A DNA stretch of 64,000 nucleotides from Geomonas azotofigens (GCF_018919395.1 NZ_JAHLME010000002.1:248001-312000); one strand, 5' to 3'; positions 26,601-35,274 are shown, counted from the first letter of the stretch. Notes: generated by a model from the letters alone, not told the origin. A program made the numbers and translations.

Positions 26601-28015
26601 GCACGCCCCCCTACAGCGCCAACCGCGGCACGGTGCACGGAACCGAGTACGCGAGCGGCAACCTGCCGGTGGACACCGACATCGAAATCGACATCACCGA
26701 TGCCCGCCACTGCAGCGCCTCCGTCACCCTCCGGCATTCGTGCGTCAAGCCGCTGGCGTTCACCGCGAGGCCGGGGTGCACCGGGGCGGACGGACAGGCT
26801 TCGGTCGAGATCACCGCGACCGGCGGCGCCGCCCCCTACCAGGTGCAGGTGGATACGGCGGTGCCGTCCCCCCTCACCGGCCCGATCAAGCTCGGCGTAG
26901 GGGGGCACAACGTCAGCGTCCACGATGCCGCCGGCGCCGCCACGGCAGCGCAGACGGTGGTGATCGCGCCACAACTTGTGCTCCGGGAGACCGATTTCAT
27001 CTGCGAGGGGAACGCGAACTTCCGCTCCTTCATCCGCATCGAAGGGGGCACGCCACCCTTTACCGCCAACAACCAGCCGGTCACCGGCAATTTCTTCAGC
27101 ACCGATCCCATTCCCAGCGGCAACAGCTTCTCGGTCACGGTCACCGACCACAACAACTGCAGCGCCGCCATCCAGGTGCAGCACAGTTGCGAGCAGGCCT
27201 GCGACCTCCCCTGCGGCGGAGAGTCGCGCCGCTGCGCCTACCGCCTCTGGGTGCAGCCTCCCTTCGGCGATGCGCGCTACGAGAACTACCGCCAGGAGCC
27301 CGCGGTACGGCTGCGTTTCAACGGCAGGGACATCAACCTGCGCACCGACGGGCTGCCGATCCCCGACACCGGGCATTTGAACGAGAACTTCAACGATGCC
27401 ATAGGAAGCTACGTGAAGGGGCTGAACGAGGCGGTCAACCAGGCGCTGGTGGAGCAGGCGGGTGCGGCACAGGGGCGCATGATCCTGAGCTATCAACCCA
27501 GCGACGCCTACCCGTTCGCCGTCCTGTTCATCGAGTATTTCGCCTGCGACCGTTTCAACCTCGAATTCCGCTACAGCTATGCGCGGCCCAACCCGGCCTT
27601 CTCCATGCTGATCCGCTACACCAACGAGCCGGACGCGGCCGGCGCGCTTTTCGACGGTGCCGTGTTCGTGAACCAGCGTCTGAACAAGGAAACCAGGGTG
27701 CCGTCGTTCGACTGCAGCGAGCGCAACCAGTGCACCCGGGTGGACTACCACAAACTGTGCGACGGGCCGCAGCCGGAACTGGACATGGAGGTGGCGCGAA
27801 GTGGCGACAACTCCCTCACCTTGCAGGGGAAAGTCGGCAACCTGCAGCCGGCGGACGTGGTGGCGTGGGTGTGGGAGCTGCCGCTTGCCAACAGCAGCGA
27901 GCCCTTTTACCAGGGGGAAAAGGTGGAACTGCAGGTGCAGCGCGTGGCAGGCCCGGTGCTGCTGGCGGCGATCACCCGCAAGGGGTGCTTTGGGAGTACC
28001 AAGAGAGATTTGTAG
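23618..28015 (+). CDS. Large eCIS-associated protein with four Ig/SprB-like repeats
   Basis: 1465 residues with no signal peptide. The N-terminus (FPVFETNQVLSSTHLNQVFDYLDEQERLTR) and first 870 residues have no domain I recognise. Four repeats of about 75 residues are then marked by GGxxPYS/T: residues 919, 994, 1069 and 1143, with cysteines at fixed places, like SprB/Ig-like adhesin modules. About 300 more residues follow (CAYRLWVQPPFGDARYENY onward). It occupies the slot of the fibre gene afp13 between Afp12-like and tape measure, so a target-binding or baseplate-decorating role is likely but inferred. ATG at 23618 follows GAGGTG by 8 bases. Confidence 0.7.
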   Translation: MKPSQDNFPVFETNQVLSSTHLNQVFDYLDEQERLTRADVIGIGIVCGLEISLSQDPDGGLAVLLTKGCGVTSQGYLIVEPEDVALVSYRQYLPPSDLPYPPFMKDDNPYPLWELFPAGEPDTTPITTPQGFLADKAVLLFLELKKEGLRNCSMNNCDDKGSEVTITVRRLLIGSNDLKEIIAKANAIEDSLSVTELAEVLLKRLNLPEVHLPRVDVPNTAPATSQDVYHAFHAVFASEQLVQHTAAALSAAYDAFKPLVQQKYPDNPFAGFTGRFGFLDNVPVTTVQVKFLQYYYDLFDDIARALRDLSRTGAELFAVCCPPEMLFPRHLMLGVLFPNKVSTPELYRTPFWPSPAISGGEGRLLEFGQLFARLVEMAARFSDAPVLPLSGFSHLPGDSSIRITPSTLGDGPLAGKAIPYYYLFNGDPPLYRLWDPDKTRRNRANQNLAYRSDSYQPPAPPFVTHALRYDLEPYNFLRVEGHLGKNYQGVVTTLLTLKSRYRLPIEVIALRTGAFDENVPVDTSKDACRFQDLEALYETVRAESTCFICLEIQYFYALPFESRSKVTTPVKPQLSLLAQCAPDFLVQPQTLGRLFEDFLANQPGGAVPEIDPNVIINFLNSQNVGQSNLIIFYVIVYLVKLYGEFTPTLAQLDETSFEKRYQDLVRVTEAVAKEREGAAGSIDGTVNLLRWEDLDDRLEAILYQCRLDVIKALEGQYQDRLREVKQKLYLSTFLRDHPGIQHKAGVPLGGTFIVVYHEAPPRIFNPGRGIDLGGLRNRLNVDSRIGTGRVTTMTSPSGATSLCAEVEPAAMMEAFDRIGARPELAADPDIRLVLGAFTGRVPDPGVVRPPRPAAGDIVEQAVGELADGTVIADFYLPYLCCSDCAPVQFVLPTPPLGFTLQVGCTNANNQAEVTVTPDGGVAPYSVKVDQQDFQPLEGALALATGSHTISLRDQEATVSAPQSVEIPPRLVLGEPRFDCIGDTGEYVALFAISGGTPPYSANRGTVHGTEYASGNLPVDTDIEIDITDARHCSASVTLRHSCVKPLAFTARPGCTGADGQASVEITATGGAAPYQVQVDTAVPSPLTGPIKLGVGGHNVSVHDAAGAATAAQTVVIAPQLVLRETDFICEGNANFRSFIRIEGGTPPFTANNQPVTGNFFSTDPIPSGNSFSVTVTDHNNCSAAIQVQHSCEQACDLPCGGESRRCAYRLWVQPPFGDARYENYRQEPAVRLRFNGRDINLRTDGLPIPDTGHLNENFNDAIGSYVKGLNEAVNQALVEQAGAAQGRMILSYQPSDAYPFAVLFIEYFACDRFNLEFRYSYARPNPAFSMLIRYTNEPDAAGALFDGAVFVNQRLNKETRVPSFDCSERNQCTRVDYHKLCDGPQPELDMEVARSGDNSLTLQGKVGNLQPADVVAWVWELPLANSSEPFYQGEKVELQVQRVAGPVLLAAITRKGCFGSTKRDL

Positions 28016-28030
28016 CGTGGTCCCAAAGGC

Positions 28031-28141
28031 GGGCGAATACGTATTCGCCCCTACAAAGGCACAACATGCCTCGTCTGTAGGAGCAATATTCGTCCCTCAC
28101 CACATGCCTCGTCAACCGTAGGGGCGCATAATCATTCGCCC
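28031..28141. repeat. Cluster of three GGGCGAAT palindromes
   Basis: 28031-28054 holds the perfect palindrome GGGCGAATAC/GTATTCGCCC plus CTAC. 28076-28097 is a degenerate copy. 28118-28141 is GTAGGGGCGCATAATC followed by ATTCGCCC, in opposite orientation. They sit between the repeat protein and the tape-measure gene; related copies occur at 35275-35363 and 42122-42225. Confidence 0.75.
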
Positions 28142-28229
28142 ACGCATCAGCTGGAAGTGCGGCTTGTTCTCACCCTCGTTGACCGTCCTCGGGAGGGTTG
28201 GCAGGAAGGTGTCAGGTTTGGAGTCCTCA

Positions 28230-29618
28230 ATGGATCATGTGATTCGCGAGCAGCACCTGCACGTCGAGTTCGACGGGCCGGAGGCGGAGGCGGCGGGCTT
28301 GCAGCGGCGACTGCAGCGCTTCTGCCAGGACTACCTGCTGCCGGTCATCGAAGTCACCCTGAACAAGCAGGTGCCGGAGGACGAACACCTTTTCCTGGAG
28401 AAACTGGTCATCGACGCGGGCACCATCCCCCTGGAACGATTGGAAGAGGAGCTGGCCCAATCGGTCCAAAAAGAGCTGCAACAGACGCTGCGCGAGGAAC
28501 TTGCCGTGCCTCGCGTGAACTCCCGGCGCAGGAACACGCTGCAGGCGCTGACGGAGGTATTCCTGCACTTCCTGGAACACGGCTCCCTCCCCTGGTGGTT
28601 TCAACTCCCGGCGGGAAAGGAGCTGGAACAGGCGCTGCTGGAATGCTGGCTGAGTGGTGACCACCATGATGCGGTGGTGATCGCGCTGGAAGAGGCACTG
28701 ATCCCGCTCCGGAAGGAGCAGGCGCGCACGCGGCTGATGCTGCAATTCTCGGAGAAGTTCCGTGCCGTGCTATTGCCGCTTTTGGCGCCGCAGGTCGGGG
28801 TGCGGGTCGGCGCGGTGCTGGAGCAATTGACCGACATCGCGCTGCCGGAGGCCTCCCTCGCCACGATACGGGACCAGGTCTGGCGACACGGCTTCTCCGC
28901 TGCCGCCCATCATGCCAATGTCACCGAGCATGAACTCGTCTCGCGCGCTTTCTTGGAGCTCCCCCTGTCGATCAGAGAAAGCCCCGAGGTCAACGCCGCC
29001 CTCACGCGTCACTGGCCGGGAACGACGCCTACCGGGGCCAGGGGCGCCCAGGTGACGACGCAAAAAAGAGACGCTCCAGCGCGGGATGAGGATGCGGCTG
29101 ACCATCAGAATAAGGCGAGCCGGGACGGCATCTACGTGGACAACGGCGGCATCGTCCTCTTGCACCCGTACCTGAGGCAACTCTTCGAGAGACTGGAGAT
29201 CAGCCGGGAGAACCGGATCATCGAGCCGGAGCGCGGCATCGCCGTCCTAAACTACCTTGCTTCGGGGGCGCTGGACCAGCCGGAGTACCGACTGGCGCTG
29301 GCCAAGGTGTTGTGCGACCTGCCGCTTCATGCCTCGATCCCACGGGACATCGAGCTCGCGGACCAGGGAAAGGAAACCTGCGACTCCCTGCTGCAGGCCC
29401 TGCTCAAACACTGGGGCGCTCTGCGCAACAGCTCGGTGGACGGCCTGCGCGGCTCGTTCCTGATGCGGCCGGCGAAGCTCACCCTGCGCGGCAATGACGA
29501 ATGGCTGCTGCAGGTCGAGAAGAACAGCTACGACATACTGCTGGACCAGCTTCCCTTCAGCATCTCCATGGTGAAACTACCCTGGATGCCGAAGCTTTTG
29601 TGGGTGGAGTGGAACTAG
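28230..29618 (+). CDS. Contractile injection system tape measure protein (Afp14-like)
   Basis: 462 residues. N-terminal MDHVIREQHLHVEFDG and the C-terminal signature (DGIYVDNGGIVLLHPYLRQLFERL, about residues 300-325, then ending VKLPWMPKLLWVEWN) match the CIS_TMP family, which sets particle length in Afp. The middle is helical and variable. ATG at 28230 is preferred because family-like sequence begins there; TTTGGAG is about 8 bases upstream and a longer frame begins at 28164. Confidence 0.87.
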   Translation: MDHVIREQHLHVEFDGPEAEAAGLQRRLQRFCQDYLLPVIEVTLNKQVPEDEHLFLEKLVIDAGTIPLERLEEELAQSVQKELQQTLREELAVPRVNSRRRNTLQALTEVFLHFLEHGSLPWWFQLPAGKELEQALLECWLSGDHHDAVVIALEEALIPLRKEQARTRLMLQFSEKFRAVLLPLLAPQVGVRVGAVLEQLTDIALPEASLATIRDQVWRHGFSAAAHHANVTEHELVSRAFLELPLSIRESPEVNAALTRHWPGTTPTGARGAQVTTQKRDAPARDEDAADHQNKASRDGIYVDNGGIVLLHPYLRQLFERLEISRENRIIEPERGIAVLNYLASGALDQPEYRLALAKVLCDLPLHASIPRDIELADQGKETCDSLLQALLKHWGALRNSSVDGLRGSFLMRPAKLTLRGNDEWLLQVEKNSYDILLDQLPFSISMVKLPWMPKLLWVEWN

Positions 29619-29628
29619 GGGTGCGGCG

Positions 29629-32600
29629 ATGAAATCCTGCGCGGAAAAGTCTTCCTCCAGTTCGACCGCCGCGGCGCAGGTGTCGCGGCAGCCTTTCGTC
29701 GCGCCGACGGTGCAACGAAAGCTCACGGTCAGCAAACCGGGCGACAAAATGGAGCAGGAGGCGGACCGCAGCGCGGACCAGGTCATGCGCATGGCGCAGC
29801 CGACGGGAGCCGGAGCGGAGCGGTTGGATCGGCAGCAGGAGCGTTTGGATCGACAGCGGGAGCAGTTGCCCAGGCAGCAGGAGGAGTCGCCTCGGCAGGC
29901 AAACGAGGAGCAACTCCGGCGCCAGCGTGACGAAAAAGTCGAGCGTCAGGAGGAGCGGCTGCAGAGGGAAGCGAGCGCCGACGAGCGGCTGGGGAGACAG
30001 GCAAAAGCCGCCGCGGAAGGCGCACCGGAAGAAAAAATTGCCCGGGCCGATTCGGGTCCTGCCCCCACCGTCAGCGACGCGGTGCAGTCGGCGGTCAAGG
30101 AGGGGGCGTCCGGCGGGCAACCGCTGCCAGGCGAGGTGCGCAGTTTCATGGAGCCGCGTTTCGGCAGCGATTTCAGCAGCGTCCGCGTGCACAACGACGA
30201 CCGTGCCGCCGGTCTCTCCGAGGATCTCTCGGCGCGCGCCTTCACCTATGGCAACCACGTCTTCTTCGCCCGCGACGCTTACCACCCCGGAACCAGCGAG
30301 GGGAAACGGCTGATCGCCCACGAGCTGGCCCACACCGAGCAGCAAGGCGCCGGGCTCGCCCGCCAGGGGAACCCGCACCGGGAAGGGCGCGACGAGCAGG
30401 CAGCGGCCGTCATGCGGGCGGCGGCCCCCGCCGCGCCAAAAGCGGCGACTCCGGCCGCCGAGGGACCGGCCAGCTCGGAACTGGTCGACGTGTCTTCGGC
30501 GGTCTTCGCACCGTCGGAGAAAGTAAAAGAAGAGATCGAGGCCTCCAAGGGCAACGGGCTGGAAGTACGGATCATCGTCAAGGGGCTCACCGGCGAGGGG
30601 CGGGTCAAAGTCCGCATGGACAGCAAGAAGAACCTCGACTCCATCGGCAAGGGGACCATGCCCCTGCAAAACCCATGGACCGACCAACTGGGCGGCATGC
30701 ACGTCAACTTCACCATCCGCAACAACGAGATCAAGGACGGTTACGCCTCGCTGAAACCCAAGGGAGGCGACACCAACGAGTGGCTGCGGGCGCTGCAGAA
30801 AAACTCGGAGCTCCTGGGGGGATTGGGCCTCAAGGTGGAGAGGCTCCCCAGGCCGATCAACCGTTTCGAGTCCGGGAAACTCACCCTGGGAGTCGAGGGG
30901 GTGAAGGTGGAAATCGGCGGCTTCCTGGACGCCAACCTGAACCTCAGCGTCGAGAACGTCGCCAAGCCCAAGATCGACGCCAGCGCGACCGTGGACGTGA
31001 AGGGGATGGTGAAGGGTGAGTTGAAGCTCGACAACAGCACGGGCCCCCTCGCCGGACAGCTCACCCTCGCGGTGAACCACAAGTCGTTCAGCGGGCAGGG
31101 AACAGTCATCTACAAGCCGGACGGCACGGTGGATATCGGCGGCAAGGCCGGCTACAACGCCGACAAGCTTTCCGGCGAAGTGGCCTTCGTCGCCACCGAC
31201 ATGGAGTCGGCCAACAAGTTCGCCAAGGACGCCATCGCCGCGGCGGGCGGCAAGGAGAACATCGTGGCGACCGGTCCTCCCCCGCCGGTGCCGGCGCCCA
31301 AGCCCAACGCCAAGACCCGCGCCATCGCCGCCACCGGGCAGTTGCAGTTCCACCTGACCCAGTGGTTCGCCGGAACGGTCTGGGTGGTGGTCGACGGCCG
31401 CGGGCTTTTGACCGTGGTGAGCAAGATCGCGCCGCCCGGCGAGATCCCGCTCTTTCCCCAGAAGAACTTCGACCGGGAGATCGTCAAGTTCGAGGCCAAG
31501 GCCTACTACGGCATCCCGGTGGTCGGCGACCTGAACCTGTTCGCCAACATCAGCCTCTGGGCGCTGGCGCGGCTCGGCCCCGCCAAGATCTACAACATCG
31601 AGATCCTGGGTACCTACTCGACCGACCCGGAGGTGCAGAAGTTCATCCAGATTTCCGCCTCCTTCAACATCTCGGCCTACGCCGGGCTGCGGCTGCGCGC
31701 CGAGGGGGGCGCCGGGATCGAGATCGCGTCGCACGACCTTAAATTCGGGATCGGCATCCAGGTGGACGTGGGGCTGCAGGCCTACGCCGACGCCAGGCCA
31801 ACCATCGGCTACCGCGACCCCGGCGTCTTCTACGTGGGGGGGACGCTGGACATCGTGGCCCAGCCCATGCTCGACCTGGGCGGCGATTTCTTCATCGCCC
31901 TCGAGGCCCCCTGGTGGTCGCCCATCTCCGACCACAGGTGGACCTGGCCGCTGTTCTCGAAACAGTGGCCGCTGGCGGACCCGGTCGGCATCAGCGCAGT
32001 GGTGAAGGAGTACGTGCTCGGCTCGGGGCAGGTGCCGGAGATCGAGCTCAAGAAGCCGGAGTTCGATCCCTCCAAGTTCATGACCAGCATGGTGGACGAT
32101 AAGCTGCCGGAGAAGTCCGGCGGCAAGGGAAGCGGCAGCGGCAGCTTCAAGGACGACGGGAGTATCCCTCCTCCCACCATCCCGCCCAAGAAGCCGGCGC
32201 CAAAAAAACCGGAGCCGAAGCCGACCAAGAAGGGAGCGCCGCCTCCGGGAGGCACGAAGTCGGCCAAGCCCGATCCCAAGTCTGCCAAGGAGAAGGATAT
32301 CGCCAAGACGTTCCAGGCGGCCGCCAAGCCGCTCGGGACGCTGCGAGCCGGCGGCCCCTTCACCCGAGCCATGCTGGACGCGGAACTGGGCAAGATAAAG
32401 GCGTCCGTTAAAGGGGTGAGTTTCGATATCCAGGCCAAGGGGGACAACTGGATCGTGACGCCCAAGGCGGGGGGCAAAAGCGCCAAGCCGGTCCAGTTGA
32501 AAGGGAAGAACATCGACAAGGACGCGAAGGACGGCAAGAAGGACGTGCGGACCGAGGCGCAGAAGCAGGCGGACCTGGAGGCGGCCCTGTCGGAGGCGAA

Positions 32601-33237
32601 CAAGCTCCTGGAGGACGAGAACAAGGACGCCCCCGAGATCACCTCCGCCCTGGTGGCGATCAAGGCGAAGTACAAGCTGACCGCGCTGGAACTGGTCGAG
32701 GCGCCGGCGGACGAGGACGAGGTGTACGACTCCATCCAGGCGAGCGTCAACCCGAAGAAGGGGACGCCGAAGAGAAAGCGGCTCAGGAAGCACAAGTCGG
32801 CGCTGGTCACCCGCAAGGGGCACAAGTACGTGTTGATCGACGGGTACGACACCAAGGAAGTGATCCGCGACAGCTTTTACGGCAAGAGTTATCGCAAGGA
32901 TGTCTACGAGTGGCGCGACGAGAGGGTCAACAATCCCGCCAAGTTGCGGCACCCGACCAACCCGAAGTTGTACTGGTGGAAGAACCGCTACTGGGACAAG
33001 ACCAAGGCCTACGACGAGGCACCCACCGTGGACCACAAGAAGCAGGCGGTGGTGGACCACTGGAACAGCGACGGCAGGGATACTCACCAGGACGCACGCA
33101 AAGACTATTTCAATGATATCAAGGGACTCGAGGTGGTTCCCTACAGCGAGAACAGTTCCATGGGCGCCAAGCTCGCCGGGAGCTACAAGAAGACGGTCAC
33201 CATAAATTTTCGCGGACCGGGAGAGGGACGAAAATGA
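29629..33237 (+). CDS. eCIS cargo protein: DUF4157 with C-terminal HNH-like nuclease module
   Basis: 1202 residues, modular. QRKLTVSKPGDKMEQEADRSADQVM (about 29-54) and the DUF4157 domain (about 162-240, with HELAH at 231-235) are marks of eCIS cargo. Between them lies a charged RQ-rich coiled coil (64-125). A long beta-rich middle (about 285-840) and a Pro/Lys linker (846-891) follow. The last 110 residues carry TVDHKKQAVVDHWNSDGRDTHQ (His1136, His1144, His1153) then LEVVPYSENSS, like an HNH-fold nuclease toxin tip. It lies between tape measure and ATPase genes. Nuclease activity is inferred from residues only; catalysis by HELAH is unproven. Confidence 0.82.
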   Translation: MKSCAEKSSSSSTAAAQVSRQPFVAPTVQRKLTVSKPGDKMEQEADRSADQVMRMAQPTGAGAERLDRQQERLDRQREQLPRQQEESPRQANEEQLRRQRDEKVERQEERLQREASADERLGRQAKAAAEGAPEEKIARADSGPAPTVSDAVQSAVKEGASGGQPLPGEVRSFMEPRFGSDFSSVRVHNDDRAAGLSEDLSARAFTYGNHVFFARDAYHPGTSEGKRLIAHELAHTEQQGAGLARQGNPHREGRDEQAAAVMRAAAPAAPKAATPAAEGPASSELVDVSSAVFAPSEKVKEEIEASKGNGLEVRIIVKGLTGEGRVKVRMDSKKNLDSIGKGTMPLQNPWTDQLGGMHVNFTIRNNEIKDGYASLKPKGGDTNEWLRALQKNSELLGGLGLKVERLPRPINRFESGKLTLGVEGVKVEIGGFLDANLNLSVENVAKPKIDASATVDVKGMVKGELKLDNSTGPLAGQLTLAVNHKSFSGQGTVIYKPDGTVDIGGKAGYNADKLSGEVAFVATDMESANKFAKDAIAAAGGKENIVATGPPPPVPAPKPNAKTRAIAATGQLQFHLTQWFAGTVWVVVDGRGLLTVVSKIAPPGEIPLFPQKNFDREIVKFEAKAYYGIPVVGDLNLFANISLWALARLGPAKIYNIEILGTYSTDPEVQKFIQISASFNISAYAGLRLRAEGGAGIEIASHDLKFGIGIQVDVGLQAYADARPTIGYRDPGVFYVGGTLDIVAQPMLDLGGDFFIALEAPWWSPISDHRWTWPLFSKQWPLADPVGISAVVKEYVLGSGQVPEIELKKPEFDPSKFMTSMVDDKLPEKSGGKGSGSGSFKDDGSIPPPTIPPKKPAPKKPEPKPTKKGAPPPGGTKSAKPDPKSAKEKDIAKTFQAAAKPLGTLRAGGPFTRAMLDAELGKIKASVKGVSFDIQAKGDNWIVTPKAGGKSAKPVQLKGKNIDKDAKDGKKDVRTEAQKQADLEAALSEANKLLEDENKDAPEITSALVAIKAKYKLTALELVEAPADEDEVYDSIQASVNPKKGTPKRKRLRKHKSALVTRKGHKYVLIDGYDTKEVIRDSFYGKSYRKDVYEWRDERVNNPAKLRHPTNPKLYWWKNRYWDKTKAYDEAPTVDHKKQAVVDHWNSDGRDTHQDARKDYFNDIKGLEVVPYSENSSMGAKLAGSYKKTVTINFRGPGEGRK

Positions 33238-33863
33238 GCATGTTATACCTGCGGCACCCTTCGGTAAGCGCAGACGGCACGGTGGTGGATTTCATCCTGA
33301 CCAGGGGCGATTCAGACCAGGTGGGAGGCGGCTCCGAGAGATTCATAGGCGCCCTCATCGGCGCGCTGGACATAGGCGCGGAGCCGCTGAAATGGGGCAT
33401 AAAGCCGTACCGCTGCAACTACTACAGCGAGTACTGGGACGAGGAGGGATGGGAGTCCACGTGGGACTTCGTCTGGCGCGTCACCATCCATTTCCGTGTC
33501 CAGGTCGCGATCAAGCCGTTCAAGCTTGGATACCTGGGCATCAATGACATCGACGACTACTCCCCCGAGGTCGAGAGCTACAAGTTCGAACCGTTCTCCT
33601 GCCTTGCCGTCGGCGTCTTCGATGCCGAGAACAAGGCGAAGGAGACCGCCCGCAGGGTGATCAACGACAAGGAGCTGACAGCGGCGAGAAAGGAGGTCTC
33701 CGCACCCGACCCGGTCGTCCAGGTGGTGCGGGTCGGCAACGGGGAGTTCCATCTGAGGGCAGCCCTGGGCTCGGGGGATGAAAGATTTTTCCGCGGAGAG
33801 TACCCCGAGATGGTGCTCTCGTTCCTGCAGTCATCAGGAGCCGTGATCCATGCCCAATCATAG
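33234..33863 (+). CDS. Unknown protein, possible immunity partner of the DUF4157 cargo
   Basis: 209 residues, start ATGA-overlapping the cargo stop; it overlaps the ATPase gene by 14 bases. No signal peptide or membrane segment. The sequence is rich in aromatic and acidic residues in the middle (NYYSEYWDEEGWESTWDFVW) and looks mixed alpha/beta. I recognise no family. Coupled translation directly after a toxin-like C-terminus is the usual place for an immunity gene, but a chaperone or loading adaptor for the cargo would fit as well. Confidence 0.6.
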   Translation: MSMLYLRHPSVSADGTVVDFILTRGDSDQVGGGSERFIGALIGALDIGAEPLKWGIKPYRCNYYSEYWDEEGWESTWDFVWRVTIHFRVQVAIKPFKLGYLGINDIDDYSPEVESYKFEPFSCLAVGVFDAENKAKETARRVINDKELTAARKEVSAPDPVVQVVRVGNGEFHLRAALGSGDERFFRGEYPEMVLSFLQSSGAVIHAQS

Positions 33864-35202
33864 TCATCACCCACAGCAAAGCGACGAGGTGATCAACCTG
33901 GAGCTGGCCCTGGACTGGCTCGCCCGGCTGGTCACCGGCTATCTCCAGGTGCGGCTGGAGCAGGCCGAGGAGTATCTCCCGCCGCCCCTTGAATTTTACA
34001 GCGAGGACTCCCCCATCGAGATGTTCATCAAGAGCCAGGATCCTACCCGGGACGAGTTCGCCGTCGTCATGATCGCCCTGGCGCCCCACCTGCGTCCCGG
34101 GTTCTTCAACAAGATCCTGGGGGGGCTGGTCCCCGAGGGAGGCGAGCTTCCCGAATTCGGCGGCGTGACCGGAGCCGACCACCGCTCGATACTTCCGACG
34201 GGGGAAACGGCGCAGTTCATCCTGGCCGGGCATGACGTGAGGAAGCGGATCGAGGTGCAGCGCTTCTTCAGCAGCGATCACTGGTTCGCGAAGAAACGGA
34301 TCCTGTGGCTGGACCAGGTGCGCCCCGGTGAGCCGGTGATGAGCGGGCGGCTCTGCATCGATCCGGAGCTGGTGGAGTGGGTCACGCTCGGGACGGTGGG
34401 GAGGCCCCGCTTCGGCCCCGACTTTCCCGCCCAGGCGATAGAGACGGAGCTTGAGTGGGACGACCTGGTACTCCATCCCGACACCCTGCGCCAGATCCGG
34501 GAAATCGAGAACTGGATCACCCACAACCGGACCCTGGTCGAGGAATGGGGGATGGGGCGCAAGCTGCAGCGCGGCTACCGCGCGCTCTTCCACGGGCCAC
34601 CAGGCACCGGCAAGACGCTGACCGCGACCCTGTTGGGGAAATACACCGGCAAGGACGTCTTCCGTATCGACCTGTCGCGGGTGATCTCCAAGTACATCGG
34701 CGAGACCGAGAAGAACCTGGCGCTTTTGTTCGAGAAGGCGGAGTTCAAGGACTGGATCCTCTTCTTCGACGAGGCCGACGCCCTCTTCGGCAAGAGGACC
34801 GACGTGCGCGACGCCCACGACCGGTACGCGAACCAGGAGGTGTCCTACCTGCTGCAGCGCATCGAAGAGTACCACGGGCTGGTGATCCTGGCGACCAACC
34901 AGCGCAACCATCTCGATCCGGCCTTCGCGCGGCGCTTCCAGAGCATCATCCATTTCCCCATGCCTCGCCCGGAGGAGCGCTACCGGCTCTGGTGCAACGC
35001 CTTTCCGTCCCAGGTGGAGATCGCGCCGGAGATCGATTGGCGGCAGATAGCGGCGCGCTACGAGTTGCCCGGCGCCGGGATCATGAACGTGACGCAGTAC
35101 TGCGCGCTGGAGGTGCTGGCGGACCGGACGCGGCGGCTGGATTTGAAGCGGCTGGAGGCGGCGATTTTGCGCGAGTATGTGAAGGAGGGGAAGGTGGTTT
35201 GA
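33850..35202 (+). CDS. eCIS AAA+ ATPase (Afp15/Pvc15-like)
   Basis: 450 residues. A helical N-terminal region (about 1-200) precedes a FtsH/katanin-like AAA core: Walker A GPPGTGKT (249-256), Walker B ILFFDEADALFG (about 303-314), sensor ATNQRNHLDPAF and arginine finger region FARRFQ. Afp15-type ATPases are needed for assembly and cargo loading of the particle and unlike ClpV have no disassembly role established. It closes the plus-strand eCIS operon. Confidence 0.93.
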   Translation: MPNHSHHPQQSDEVINLELALDWLARLVTGYLQVRLEQAEEYLPPPLEFYSEDSPIEMFIKSQDPTRDEFAVVMIALAPHLRPGFFNKILGGLVPEGGELPEFGGVTGADHRSILPTGETAQFILAGHDVRKRIEVQRFFSSDHWFAKKRILWLDQVRPGEPVMSGRLCIDPELVEWVTLGTVGRPRFGPDFPAQAIETELEWDDLVLHPDTLRQIREIENWITHNRTLVEEWGMGRKLQRGYRALFHGPPGTGKTLTATLLGKYTGKDVFRIDLSRVISKYIGETEKNLALLFEKAEFKDWILFFDEADALFGKRTDVRDAHDRYANQEVSYLLQRIEEYHGLVILATNQRNHLDPAFARRFQSIIHFPMPRPEERYRLWCNAFPSQVEIAPEIDWRQIAARYELPGAGIMNVTQYCALEVLADRTRRLDLKRLEAAILREYVKEGKVV

Positions 35203-35274
35203 GGAGGGCGTGAAGGGAAGGGGTATGCAGCGGCAGGTGGCGGGAAGAGCGAATGCAGCGGGGGAATGAAAGGC

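Noticed and set aside
16458-33087. Very long antisense frames (16458-20117, 20024-22501, 23627-27751, 29557-33087)
   Set aside because: They mirror genuine eCIS genes on the plus strand, are Arg/Gly/Val/His/Asp-rich low-complexity translations, have no recognisable domains and lack ribosome sites. They are a by-product of high GC at third codon positions.
29629-33237. Active metalloprotease from HELAH
   Set aside because: HExxH is the usual mark of DUF4157 but I see no clear third ligand; I keep it as a domain marker without claiming activity.
9578-35202. Prophage or type VI secretion system
   Set aside because: No capsid, portal, terminase or integrase, and no TssB/TssC pair, ClpV or TssJLM genes. 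DUF4255 cap, Afp15 ATPase, CIS_TMP tape measure and DUF4157 cargo mark an eCIS.
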